Origin: Sporosarcina sp. P13
Lineage (GTDB): Bacteria; Bacillota; Bacilli; Bacillales_A; Planococcaceae
Length of the DNA stretch: 64,000 nt
Reading direction: 5' to 3'
NCBI RefSeq assembly: GCF_002743055.1
Contig: NZ_PDYM01000009.1
Span: 1 to 64,000 of the forward strand
This document shows positions 1 through 8,794 of the stretch, one piece after another (positions within the stretch are counted from its first letter, which is position 1; each line of letters begins with the position of its first letter). The notes beneath the pieces were generated by a model. The model was not told where the DNA came from and did not search any database. It was given only the letters and a program-made list of their open reading frames with translations. Both the position numbers and the translations under genes were made by a program.

Positions 1-345
1 AGGCGTACTTCGTTTCTGGCTCATTGCGGGAGCCATCCGCCAGCGCCGAAGTGGGTACAGTGATGATTACTTAACAAAATTCAGAAGCGGATCAAAGTGT
101 CTAGAAATTACTGAATTCCTTACTAACTTCAACGTACTAAGCCACTTACTTCACCTCACCAAACGTAGGCGCCTTACAAGCGGTAGGCGGAGCAATAAGA
201 CGGATAGGCGTACTTCCTATCTGGCTTATTGCGGGAGCCATCCGCCAGCGCCGAAGTGGGTACAGTGACGAATTACTTCTTTACATACAGAAACGGACTG
301 AAGTGTTTAGAACAAGGGACGGATATTCAACTCATTTTCAAGTTT
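1..345 (+). repeat. Structured repeat family A, two units (left copy cut by window edge)
   Basis: Two near-identical segments repeat with a period of about 205 bp: the block around the CAGCGCCGAAG motif starts at 41 and again at 246. The complete unit carries a hairpin with arms GCAATAAG (192-199) and CTTATTGC (225-232) and an inner stem GATAGG (203-208) with CCTATC (216-221). A GC-rich tail of the form GCGGGAG..CATCCGCCAGCGCCGAAG follows. The same unit occurs twice in the opposite orientation at 51485-51870. No reading frame in it resembles a protein. Function is unknown. Confidence 0.85.
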
Positions 346-400
346 TCCTTATTTCAGCTATACTAAGTACAGAAGGAACTTGAAGATAGGATGTGCCAAG

Positions 401-2275
401 ATGAGTCAAGTAGTGATTGAGAAGTTAACCAAAACGGTTGGAGATAAAACATTATTTAAAAACGTGCAATTTACGATTTCTAGTGGAGAGAAAGTCGGAT
501 TAATTGGTATTAATGGTACAGGTAAATCAACTTTATTATCGATACTGGCAGGACAAGAAGATGCAGATACGCTTTCAATGGATCATCCAAATAAATATAG
601 AATTGCTTTCTTGCCGCAGGAACCTGTTGTGAACCCTGAGTTAACCGTAATGGAAACGGTGTTTGAAAGTGATGCGCCGATTATTAAGCTAAACCTTGCG
701 TATGAACATGCGCTCCAGGAACTTACAGTAAATTCTTCTGATCCACAATATCAAGAACGTTTCTCGCGTTTGCAAAATGAAATGGATGCGACGGACGGCT
801 GGGATTTGAATGCGCAAGCTCGTACGATTCTGATGAAGCTTGGAATTGATATGTTTGACCGCAAGATGGGCGAACTTTCAGGTGGACAGAAAAAACGAGT
901 GGCGCTTGCAAAAGTATTGATTGAGCCAGCGGATTTATTATTATTAGATGAGCCTACGAACCATCTCGATGTAGAATCGATTCGTTGGCTACAAGATTTT
1001 TTACTAAACGTACAAGGTGCTGTGATGTTCATCACGCATGATCGTTACTTTTTAGATCAAGTAGCTACCCATATATACGAGCTAGCGGATAAAACATTGT
1101 ATTCGCATACTGGAAACTACGCGGATTATCTAGAATCTAAAGCGATGCGTTTAGAAATGGCTGCTTCATCTGAACAGAAAGACCGTAATCGTTACCGTAA
1201 TGAGTTGAAGTGGATACGACGTGGTGCAAAAGCGCGTTCGACTAAACAAAAAGCTAGAATTGGTCGTTTTGAAGATCTTGAGGAAAAAGTGAAGCAGTCA
1301 GGCGATTCATTAGATTTCGAAATGGATTTGCAAACGACTCGTCTCGGCAAGAAAGTTCTGGAAATCCAAAATATTACGAAACGTTTTGGCGAGAAAGTCA
1401 TATTGCATCCGTTCTCTGCGATTTTACAAGCGAAGGATCGTATTGCGATTATTGGACCGAATGGTGTCGGTAAAACGACGCTTCTCCACATGTTAGAAGG
1501 CTCGCTTACGCCTGATTCAGGTGAAATAGATACGGGATCGACTGTGAGAATTGCCCATTTCCATCAGCACACTCCGATTATGGATGAGAATAAGCGGATC
1601 ATTGAATACATTCGTGAAACGTCCAATGATATAGAGACAGGTGCTGGTGAGCGTCTGTCTGCCACGCAAATGTTGGAGAGGTTTTTATTTCCATCCTCAG
1701 CCCACGGAACACCTATCGGGAAGCTCTCAGGTGGTGAACGGAAACGACTGTATTTATTGAAGCTATTAATGGAACAACCGAACGTGTTATTACTAGATGA
1801 GCCGACAAATGACTTGGACTTAGAGACGTTGTCTGTTCTTGAAGCATTCATTGATACATTTGCAGGTGTTGTCGTGACAATTTCACACGATCGCTTCTTC
1901 CTGGATCGTATTTCACGCAAACTTTGGGTGCTCGATGGATCGGGTGACGTACAAGTCTGGCTCGGTTTGTATTCGGATTTCTTAGAAGAAGCACCACAAA
2001 AGGAGCAGAAAGCAGCACCAATAGTTGAAGAGCAACCAGTGGAACAGCCGAAGCAGAAAAAGAAAATGACGTATGCTGAGAAAAAACAGTGGGAAACGAT
2101 TGAAGCAGATATAGAAGCGATGGAAACAAAAATCTCGGAAACTGAGGAAGAAATGGCAGGCACAGGATCTGACTATGACCGACTTAGAGTGCTCGATGAA
2201 CAGCTTGCAGAATTGAACAAAAAATATGAAGAACTAATTGAACATTGGTCTTATTTACAGGAACTAGCTGACTAA
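401..2275 (+). CDS. yfmR: ABC-F ribosome-associated ATPase, YfmR/Uup type
   Basis: A 624-residue soluble protein with two ABC ATPase domains in tandem and no membrane segments, the ABC-F layout. Domain 1 has Walker A GINGTGKST near residue 36, signature LSGGQKKR and Walker B LLLLDEPTNHLD. Domain 2 has GPNGVGKTT, LSGGERKR and VLLLDEPTNDLD. A charged linker joins them, and the last ~85 residues form a Lys/Glu-rich coiled coil as in Uup and YfmR. ABC-F proteins bind the ribosomal E site; YfmR-type members are reported to relieve stalling. This role is inferred from family. The ATG at 401 is chosen because an AGGA-type site lies upstream; the 7-residue longer TTG start at 380 lacks one. It is followed 19 bp later by the CvfC-like gene, so the two are probably cotranscribed. 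Confidence 0.9.
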   Translation: MSQVVIEKLTKTVGDKTLFKNVQFTISSGEKVGLIGINGTGKSTLLSILAGQEDADTLSMDHPNKYRIAFLPQEPVVNPELTVMETVFESDAPIIKLNLAYEHALQELTVNSSDPQYQERFSRLQNEMDATDGWDLNAQARTILMKLGIDMFDRKMGELSGGQKKRVALAKVLIEPADLLLLDEPTNHLDVESIRWLQDFLLNVQGAVMFITHDRYFLDQVATHIYELADKTLYSHTGNYADYLESKAMRLEMAASSEQKDRNRYRNELKWIRRGAKARSTKQKARIGRFEDLEEKVKQSGDSLDFEMDLQTTRLGKKVLEIQNITKRFGEKVILHPFSAILQAKDRIAIIGPNGVGKTTLLHMLEGSLTPDSGEIDTGSTVRIAHFHQHTPIMDENKRIIEYIRETSNDIETGAGERLSATQMLERFLFPSSAHGTPIGKLSGGERKRLYLLKLLMEQPNVLLLDEPTNDLDLETLSVLEAFIDTFAGVVVTISHDRFFLDRISRKLWVLDGSGDVQVWLGLYSDFLEEAPQKEQKAAPIVEEQPVEQPKQKKKMTYAEKKQWETIEADIEAMETKISETEEEMAGTGSDYDRLRVLDEQLAELNKKYEELIEHWSYLQELAD

Positions 2276-2294
2276 CCTATTGGAGGAGATTTTC

Positions 2295-3416
2295 TTGAAA
2301 ATAAAAATGATTGAACCTACACCAAGTCCGAACTCGATGAAAATCATTTTAGAAACAGCATTGCCTGACGGTACAAGTCATAATTATAAAAAGATAGATC
2401 AAGACCAAGCTTCTGAGCCTATTCGTTCGTTACTAGCCATCCAAGGCATAAAAGGCATTTACCATGTAATGGATTTCATGGCAGTAGAGCGAATCGGCAA
2501 TGTCCCTTGGGAGTCCATTCTTGCTGAAGTGCGCGCTATTCTAAATGAAGAAGTCACTGAAGCAGAGACATCCGAAGAAATCCTACTAGATGAACATTAC
2601 GGTGAAGTTTATGTTCATGTGCAAACGTACAAAGAAATACCGCTACAAGTAAAAGTGTTTAGCAGTGATTCGGAAAAGCGTTTCGGATTAAGCGAACGTT
2701 TTATCCAGGCAATGGAAATGGTTCATCATTCCGAGGTAGAAAACTATATTCTACTCAGAAAATGGGCAGACTACGGCATCCGTTATGGTGAACTGCAAGA
2801 AGTAGGAGAGCAAGTCGTGCAGGAACTAGAAGCCGCTTATCCAGAAAAACGGCTACACGAATTAGTAGAAAAAGCTGAACAAGCAGCTGACCAAACAAAA
2901 GTAAAAGGTCAGAAAGTGACACTTGATGAATTTGCGGTACCGGAATGGGAAAAACGATTCCAGTTACTAGACCAAATGCCAGACCCAGATGTTTCCGATT
3001 ATCCTGTACTCACTCTTGCGCTTGAAGACGAAAAAATGTCGATCCGCAGATTGGCGACGGTATACCTTGGAATGATAGAAGACGAATCAGTCATTCCGTT
3101 TATCGAAAAAGCATTAGAAGACAAAAGTTGGGCAGTGCGTCGAACAGCAGCTGATTGCATGAGCGACCTCGGCTATGTAGGATTTGAATCAGCGGCTATT
3201 CGTATGCTGCAAGACAAAAACAAACTAGTCCGCTGGCGTGCGGCGATGTTCCTATACGAAACCGGAACAGAAAGCGCACTACCAGCCCTACACGCTGCTG
3301 AAAACGATAATGAATTCGAGGTCAAGCTTCAAGTGCGAATGGCTATCGCACGTATCGAAGAAGGCGAAGAAGCAAAAGGGTCCATCTGGCGTCAAATGAC
3401 CGAGAGAAGTAAATAA
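2295..3416 (+). CDS. Conserved virulence factor C family protein (YpgR-like), Nfu-N domain plus HEAT-like repeats
   Basis: A 373-residue soluble protein. Its first ~90 residues (PTPSPNSMKI, then a VMDFMAVERIG segment) resemble the Nfu/NifU N-terminal scaffold domain. The C-terminal half, from about residue 230, has short helical repeats of HEAT type (MSIRRLATVYLG, SWAVRRTAADCM, KLVRWRAAMFL). This matches the CvfC/YpgR family, whose biochemical function is not settled. The start is TTG at 2295, placed 8 nt after GGAGG (2282-2286); a 5-residue longer start would overlap the ribosome site. It lies directly downstream of the ABC-F gene and is closed by a strong terminator at 3514-3553. Confidence 0.8.
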   Translation: MKIKMIEPTPSPNSMKIILETALPDGTSHNYKKIDQDQASEPIRSLLAIQGIKGIYHVMDFMAVERIGNVPWESILAEVRAILNEEVTEAETSEEILLDEHYGEVYVHVQTYKEIPLQVKVFSSDSEKRFGLSERFIQAMEMVHHSEVENYILLRKWADYGIRYGELQEVGEQVVQELEAAYPEKRLHELVEKAEQAADQTKVKGQKVTLDEFAVPEWEKRFQLLDQMPDPDVSDYPVLTLALEDEKMSIRRLATVYLGMIEDESVIPFIEKALEDKSWAVRRTAADCMSDLGYVGFESAAIRMLQDKNKLVRWRAAMFLYETGTESALPALHAAENDNEFEVKLQVRMAIARIEEGEEAKGSIWRQMTERSK

Positions 3417-3513
3417 TCGTAGACAATAGACAATAGAAAGTACGTATAGGTGATTAACGAAGCGAAACAGTATCATCAATCTTTTTCATTTACTTTCACT
3501 ATAAATTAAACAA

Positions 3514-3553
3514 AAAGAAACCTTTGAATCTAAAAAGATTCAAAGGTTTCTTT
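3514..3553. terminator. Intrinsic terminator
   Basis: A perfect 17-bp stem (3514-3530 with 3537-3553) around a 6-nt loop. It has A and T runs on both sides and ends the yfmR-cvfC transcript. Confidence 0.9.
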
Positions 3554-3582
3554 TATAATTCTTTTAATTTCGACATAAAGGA

Positions 3583-3611
3583 TTGACAGAGTATAAGTAC
3601 GGGTTTAGAAT
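3583..3611 (+). promoter_or_regulatory. Sigma-A promoter of the catabolic cassette
   Basis: TTGACA at 3583-3588, 17-bp spacer, TAGAAT at 3606-3611: a near-consensus vegetative promoter about 85 bp before the 572-aa gene. Confidence 0.8.
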
Positions 3612-3624
3612 GAAGATAGAAATT

Positions 3625-3639
3625 CGGAAACGCATTCCG
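3625..3639. promoter_or_regulatory. Perfect inverted repeat, candidate IclR-family operator
   Basis: CGGAA, 5 bp, TTCCG (3625-3629 and 3635-3639). It lies about 14 bp after the -10 box, overlapping or just past the expected transcription start. IclR-family regulators commonly bind short palindromes with GGAA/TTCC cores, and an IclR gene lies in this cassette (8795-9541). The pairing of site and regulator is inference. Confidence 0.5.
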
Positions 3640-3695
3640 TTATTCGTAAAAGTGTAACTGCCACGATGGGGGTAGAAGAATGGAGGATGTTTGTG

Positions 3696-5414
3696 ATGGT
3701 CAACAAAGTTATTATAAATACCGATGCACTTAGACCGGCATCTGAAGTAATGCAAATCCAAAGACTTGGCGTCATGCGCTCTACAAGTCTCAGCTTTTTA
3801 CGTATTTTATGTCGCAAGATGATGCGTGAAGCCTGGAAGATTGAGCAGACCGCATTTGATTTAGACAAAGAAGGTTATGGAGAGGCTTTATATACTATTA
3901 CTACCCCAAAAGGACAGTACACATTCGTTGCATTGTCCCGAGAAATTAGCGATGAGAATCGAAACGATCGCGTAATTTCAGAAAAGTGGGACGTTACATT
4001 TGCACTTTGCGAAGGAGATATTTCCGATAAAAAACTAAAACGAATGAAACAAGAACTACCAAAGCAAGAAATGGGTCGCGGAGATGTAACGGATCTCGTA
4101 TGGTCCCGTGCAAATAAGAGTGAGCGTGTTTTTAACCACGTCGTGGAAGCGTTGTCAAAAGGCGAGCAACCAGAGTTAGAAATGCTTTATGATATCGGCT
4201 ATTTATATAGAACGACTGCTGTTTACGGAAACGGCAAATTCGGTATCGCTCCTTATGAAAAGATGAAAGATAATCATACATTCAGCGGTGCGTTTTTAGC
4301 GCAAATGTTTGCAGTTTATATGCTACGTCATTTCAGTTTTGAAATGGTTGAACATATCGCACGTAACCGAAATCCACAAGCAGCTACATTGAACCCAGAA
4401 GTTAAAAAGCTATTGGGGACAGGGAATGCAACTGGACTTGGAATGGTACCTTACTTGATTTCGCATCCAAAGCTTTTGAATCAGTGGATTTGGATTCGTG
4501 AAGTAGCATTGGCACGTGCGAAGAAAAAGCATCCTTCAGTAGAAGACTGTCAGCGTTTAGTTGAAAATCTACAGCAAGTAGATACATTCTTTGAAGATGC
4601 ACCGATTCCGAACATGCAAGTGTTTGAAAATCCAAGAGATTTGGCAAAAGAAATTGAAGAAATTTCAAGCCTAGTTCAGGAAGTTTGTTCAACTATCAAC
4701 AATACCGAACAGCAAGAAAGAAGCGTTTGGTTCGACTTTACTGATAAAGTTCAAGAACGCTTTACTATAGAAGCACAGGAACTTATCAATTCTCAACTAA
4801 TAGAATTATATCCAGACGTCATCACAGACCTGGAGCATCAGACAAATGCGGATGATGGGCTTCATCTAATACCAGAAATGTCCATCGGTGCATTACGTGA
4901 AATTATTGAAAATCAATATAAATGGGCATTCCAATATGATTTCACAGAACCAGATGAAAGATACTACTTCTGGTATCGCTCAGTAGAAAAAGAAGAACCA
5001 AGAATTGGTGAGCGTAACGTAGATCCAGGTGATGAGCTAGCGATGCCAATGAATATTGCAGAGCAAGTCCAACAGTTAGCCACGGAATTACAAGAGTGCG
5101 AAGATCATCAATTGGTTGCAGCATTCTTACTAAAGAAACCTGAATTACGTGGAATCGTTAGAAGAATTCAATCACTAGACGGACTAGAATATGGTGAAGT
5201 CCAGACCAATTTAACCGGTAAAGACTTGCTGCCAATCTATTTATTGCGCTGCAAGTTAGCAGTCTTCGGTGCAGAGCGTTTTGATCCTAAATCGAATCGA
5301 TGGGTACGTATTACGTTATTCCAAGGAGCGCCACTAGTTGAGGAAATTGGAACAACTTCATTCCAAGATGATTGGTTCTATCCATTATTACCGAAAGCGG
5401 AGGAGATCAAATGA
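3696..5414 (+). CDS. Uncharacterised 572-aa protein, first gene of the catabolic cassette
   Basis: I do not recognise the family. The product is soluble, with no signal peptide or membrane helices. The N-terminal third looks globular and mixed. There is a conserved-looking GNGKFGIAPY segment near residue 175, an FLAQMFAVYMLRHF segment near 205, an acidic helical middle, and a C-terminal domain with RWVRITLFQG. The start is ATG at 3696, 9 nt after GGAGG (3682-3686); ATGs at 3666 and 3687 are upstream of or abut that site. The stop overlaps the next start (ATGA at 5411-5414), so it is translationally coupled to the M19 gene and probably works with it. The promoter and palindrome at 3583-3639 control it. 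Confidence 0.85.
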   Translation: MVNKVIINTDALRPASEVMQIQRLGVMRSTSLSFLRILCRKMMREAWKIEQTAFDLDKEGYGEALYTITTPKGQYTFVALSREISDENRNDRVISEKWDVTFALCEGDISDKKLKRMKQELPKQEMGRGDVTDLVWSRANKSERVFNHVVEALSKGEQPELEMLYDIGYLYRTTAVYGNGKFGIAPYEKMKDNHTFSGAFLAQMFAVYMLRHFSFEMVEHIARNRNPQAATLNPEVKKLLGTGNATGLGMVPYLISHPKLLNQWIWIREVALARAKKKHPSVEDCQRLVENLQQVDTFFEDAPIPNMQVFENPRDLAKEIEEISSLVQEVCSTINNTEQQERSVWFDFTDKVQERFTIEAQELINSQLIELYPDVITDLEHQTNADDGLHLIPEMSIGALREIIENQYKWAFQYDFTEPDERYYFWYRSVEKEEPRIGERNVDPGDELAMPMNIAEQVQQLATELQECEDHQLVAAFLLKKPELRGIVRRIQSLDGLEYGEVQTNLTGKDLLPIYLLRCKLAVFGAERFDPKSNRWVRITLFQGAPLVEEIGTTSFQDDWFYPLLPKAEEIK

Positions 5415-6433
5415 CTATAGATATGAAAGATATGATAGTAATAGATGCATTAGAATTAAGTAACTGGGACCGTGATTTTGTTTTGATGCTACAAAAAGGC
5501 GGTGTCACTTGTGTGCATGCTTGCGTAGGTTTGTGGGAAAATGCGCGTGAGACATTGACCAAAGTATCGGACTGGCATCGTTTTTTTGCAGAACATAGCG
5601 ATTTGGTCATGCCTGTAAAAACGGGTGCAGACATCGAAACAGCGAAGCGTATTGGAAAACTAGGTATTATCCTTGGTGCACAAAATACGTCCGCTCTTGA
5701 AGATGAATTAGGTTTAGTATCTGTTTTCAATGAGCTAGGCGTAAAAATCATGCAATTGACATATAACAATCAGAACTTAGTCGGTAGCAGCTGCTATGAA
5801 GAAACAGATCCAGGTCTTTCACGCTTCGGTAAGAACGTCATCTCCGAGATGAATCGTGTAGGAATGGTAATCGATTTATCACATGTTGGCACGAAGACGT
5901 CACTTGATACGTTAGCTATTTCTAGTCGTCCTGTAGCGATTACACATGCGAATGCGGATTGGATCTATCCAACAAAACGTAATAAATCAGAAGAAATCTT
6001 ATCTGCTTTACGTGAAAATAAAGGTGTACTTGGTGTTTGTGCATATCCACACTTAATCAATGGCGCCAATACTACACTTGAAGAGTTCTGTGATATGATT
6101 GCACGCACAGCGGATTTCATGGGAATTGACCACGTAGGAATTGGAACAGATTTAACTCATAATATGTCCGTTGACTTCCTTGCGTGGATGCGTATGGGAA
6201 GATGGACACATGAAATTGATTATGGTGCAGGATCTAAAGATAGCCCAGGTTGGCCGGATTGGCCGGAATGGTTCCAGACACCATTGGATTTCCCAAATAT
6301 CGCCAACGGATTAGCTGCTCGCGGTATGACGTATGATGAAGTTTCTAAAATTATGGGCGGCAACTGGCACCGGTTCTTTGCAGAAGGATTTAAGGCTGAG
6401 AAGGAGTTGGAGAAATGCGTGTCTCTCACTTAG
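5411..6433 (+). CDS. M19 (renal/membrane dipeptidase) family protein with altered metal site
   Basis: A 340-residue TIM-barrel-type protein of peptidase family M19. Recognisable segments are VIDLSHVGTKTS, ITHANA, GIGTDLTHN and MGGNWHRFF. Canonical M19 enzymes begin the barrel with an HxD metal pair and carry a bridging Glu; here the first strand reads VIDALELSNWD and the Glu position reads GAQNTSA. The family members I recall with this same pattern (YNNQNLVGSSCYE type) sit in the Pseudomonas dimethylglycine/glycine betaine catabolic locus. A role in amine catabolism is therefore likelier than peptide cleavage, but this is inference. The start at 5411 follows GGAGGAG and overlaps the preceding stop; the 3' end overlaps the next gene by 19 bp. 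Confidence 0.85.
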   Translation: MTIDMKDMIVIDALELSNWDRDFVLMLQKGGVTCVHACVGLWENARETLTKVSDWHRFFAEHSDLVMPVKTGADIETAKRIGKLGIILGAQNTSALEDELGLVSVFNELGVKIMQLTYNNQNLVGSSCYEETDPGLSRFGKNVISEMNRVGMVIDLSHVGTKTSLDTLAISSRPVAITHANADWIYPTKRNKSEEILSALRENKGVLGVCAYPHLINGANTTLEEFCDMIARTADFMGIDHVGIGTDLTHNMSVDFLAWMRMGRWTHEIDYGAGSKDSPGWPDWPEWFQTPLDFPNIANGLAARGMTYDEVSKIMGGNWHRFFAEGFKAEKELEKCVSLT

Positions 6434-7215
6434 AATTATATACCCATTGTAAAAAGATCTTCCAAGCGTGTGGAGTCCCTTATGGCTACGCGGAAGAAGG
6501 AGCTGAAACCGTAGCAAATGCGGAGTTCCTCGGTCTTTACGGCTTACAGCAATTGTCAGATGAATTGCCGAACTTACAAAGTGAATTCGAAGAGTTGGAA
6601 ATATTGAAAGAGTCCGATCGAGTAACTGTTATAGATGGTGGTAAGCAGAGTGGTATGTTGCTTGGTAAGGCTTGTGCGGATTATGTGATTGCACGCCTAC
6701 AAGATCAACCTTCAGCAGCAGTCTGCGTACGTGATGCGAGACCTTCTCGTGTACTCGTGCAACAAGCTATGTATATATCACGTAAGGGACTCGGAAGCAT
6801 CATTGTCTATAAAAAACCAAGTCATTCTTCACTAATTATTTCTTCACCAAATTCTTCTTTCCCAATCATGATTCATAAGCGAGATAACGAAGATATTATG
6901 GAAGGGATTAATGAGGAACTAGGGTTGACAGGTGATGACAAACTAAAGTTACCGGCAGTGACTACGAGATTCTGCATATTTGGAACGACAAACATAGAAA
7001 AAGTGGATGAATTAATGGATACATTCCAGGACACTATAGATACGTCTTATATTTTAACGACAACAGATGATTTCGAACAAAGATGGGAATCGTCTTGGCA
7101 GTTCGGAACAGAGGTCAGTCGCGAACTTTGGATAGATCTGAACGAAATAGGCAAGCGTATGTTAGTAGAATCAACCGATCAATCGCGCGAACGCGGCGCA
7201 GGCGAAATGGCGTAA
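6415..7215 (+). CDS. Uncharacterised 266-aa protein (possibly DUF3726-like)
   Basis: I do not recognise a defined function. The N-terminal ~60 residues (a helix, then VPYGYAEEGAETVANAEFLGLYGLQQL) faintly resemble the start of Ldh_2-type lactate/malate/pyrroline-carboxylate oxidoreductases. However, no nucleotide-binding core is obvious and the protein is shorter than that family (~340 aa). I recall a DUF3726 family next to similar dipeptidases, but could not check this. There is no signal peptide or membrane helix. The start at 6415 has AAGGAG upstream inside the M19 gene. The gene overlaps that one and precedes the aldehyde dehydrogenase by 32 bp, so the four genes form one operon. Confidence 0.8.
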   Translation: MRVSHLELYTHCKKIFQACGVPYGYAEEGAETVANAEFLGLYGLQQLSDELPNLQSEFEELEILKESDRVTVIDGGKQSGMLLGKACADYVIARLQDQPSAAVCVRDARPSRVLVQQAMYISRKGLGSIIVYKKPSHSSLIISSPNSSFPIMIHKRDNEDIMEGINEELGLTGDDKLKLPAVTTRFCIFGTTNIEKVDELMDTFQDTIDTSYILTTTDDFEQRWESSWQFGTEVSRELWIDLNEIGKRMLVESTDQSRERGAGEMA

Positions 7216-7247
7216 TAACGAAATATAATAGCTGGAGGAGATTGTAA

Positions 7248-8720
7248 ATGATGACAGTTAAAAACGAAGTTAAAGTATTGAAGAACTATATCAACGGTGA
7301 ATGGGTGGAAACTTCAGGCACAGATATCCTTGAAATCAAAAACCCTGCAAATACAGATGAACTAGTTGTAACGGTTAAACAATCCAATGAACAGGATGCA
7401 CAAGCGGCACTTACAGCAGCTGAACAGGCATTCCCGGCATGGAGCAAAACACCATCACCAGTTCGCGGAGAGTACCTATTTAAAATCGCAGAAATCATGC
7501 AAGCGGAAGCAGAGGAAATTGCGCGTATCATTGTAAAAGAAGAAGGTAAAACATACGGAGATGCGTTAAAAGAAGTTAATTACGCAGCAGGAATCGTTAA
7601 GTTCTACGCTGGCGAAGGCCGTCGTATGACAGGCCGCATCGTTGAATCTGATATGCCAGGTGTACAAATTGAATTGCATAAAGAAGCTCTAGGTGTTGTG
7701 TTAGTCGTAACGCCTTGGAACTTCCCACTATCTATTCCAGCGTGGAAGATCGCACCTGCAATTTTAGCTGGTAACACAGTTGTTTTGAAAGCATCTTCAG
7801 AAACACCATTAACAGCACAAAAGTTTGTTGAAATCGTAGAACGTGCGGGCGTTCCTGCAGGTGTTGTGAACCAATTAGTAGGACCTGGTCGTCTAGTAAC
7901 AGATATGATCAGCCATCCAGCGGTTAAAGCAATCACGTTCACGGGATCAAACCGTGTAGGTAACTTAATCTATAAAGAAGCAGCAAAAGATATGAAGCGC
8001 GTATTGCTTGAAATGGGCGGTAAAAACCCACTACTTGTAATGGAAGACGCAGATGTAGATGCAGCAGTTCAACTAGCAGTAGCAGGTGGATATGGTCAAA
8101 CAGGCCAAGCATGTACAGCAACTAGCCGTGTCCTTGTCCATAAAGACATTCGTCAAGAATTCACGGACAAATTAGTAGCAGCTTCTAAATTAATTAAAAT
8201 CGGTAACGGTATGGATGAAGGCGTAACGATGGGACCTCAAGTGAGTGGTCCAGAGCGTCAGTCCACATTAGACTTGATCGAAGTAGCAAGAGCTGAAGGC
8301 GGAGAAATCCTAACAGGTGGCGGTATTCCTGTATTTGAAGGTTCGGATAAAGGATTCTTCGTAGAGCCTACAGTTATTGGTGGCGTGACAACAGACATGA
8401 GAATTGCACAAGAAGAAGTATTCGGTCCAGTGATCAGCATTATCGAAATTGAGTCAATTGATGAAGCGATTGAAGTAGCTAATGATATCGCATTCGGTCT
8501 ATCCGCAGCGATTTGTACACGTAACTTAACGTATATGAACCGTGCATTAAGCGAAATCCAAGCGGGTATCGTCAAAGTCAATATGACAACGACAGGAACG
8601 TTTTTCCAAGCACCATTTGGCGGTTACAAGCAGTCAAGTACAGGAACGTACAAAGAACTTGGTAGCGAAGCAGTCGAGTTCTACTGCCAGAACAAAACGC
8701 GTTATATCAACAGCAACTAA
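7248..8720 (+). CDS. NAD(P)-dependent aldehyde dehydrogenase, alpha-ketoglutaric semialdehyde dehydrogenase-like
   Basis: A full-length 490-residue ALDH. It has VVTPWNFPLSIPAWK near residue 155, the cofactor loop FTGSNRVG, catalytic Glu in LEMGGKNP, catalytic Cys in GQACTATSR near residue 285, and EEVFGPV. The C-terminal NAPFGG-like run (FFQAPFGGYKQSS) and the EFYCQNKT ending resemble alpha-ketoglutaric semialdehyde and related succinate-semialdehyde-type enzymes. The exact substrate cannot be read from sequence. It starts at 7248 after GGAGGAG. It is the last gene before a terminator at 8731-8760, with an IclR regulator and a BCCT transporter downstream. It probably oxidises an aldehyde released by the preceding cassette enzymes. 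Confidence 0.88.
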   Translation: MMTVKNEVKVLKNYINGEWVETSGTDILEIKNPANTDELVVTVKQSNEQDAQAALTAAEQAFPAWSKTPSPVRGEYLFKIAEIMQAEAEEIARIIVKEEGKTYGDALKEVNYAAGIVKFYAGEGRRMTGRIVESDMPGVQIELHKEALGVVLVVTPWNFPLSIPAWKIAPAILAGNTVVLKASSETPLTAQKFVEIVERAGVPAGVVNQLVGPGRLVTDMISHPAVKAITFTGSNRVGNLIYKEAAKDMKRVLLEMGGKNPLLVMEDADVDAAVQLAVAGGYGQTGQACTATSRVLVHKDIRQEFTDKLVAASKLIKIGNGMDEGVTMGPQVSGPERQSTLDLIEVARAEGGEILTGGGIPVFEGSDKGFFVEPTVIGGVTTDMRIAQEEVFGPVISIIEIESIDEAIEVANDIAFGLSAAICTRNLTYMNRALSEIQAGIVKVNMTTTGTFFQAPFGGYKQSSTGTYKELGSEAVEFYCQNKTRYINSN

Positions 8721-8730
8721 GAACCGAAAA

Positions 8731-8760
8731 GAGGAAAGCTTGATCTTTCCTCTTCTTTTT
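8731..8760 (+). terminator. Intrinsic terminator
   Basis: GAGGAAAG (8731-8738) pairs with CTTTCCTC (8745-8752), followed by a T-rich run. It separates the enzyme genes from the regulator. Confidence 0.85.
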
Positions 8761-8794
8761 ACATTAATATATAACGTTAGGGGAGAGGATTGTT

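Noticed and set aside
1564-2163. A 199-codon open frame on the minus strand inside the ABC-F gene
   Set aside because: It is antisense to a well-conserved gene, has low-complexity Ser/Phe-rich composition and no ribosome site; a codon-bias shadow.
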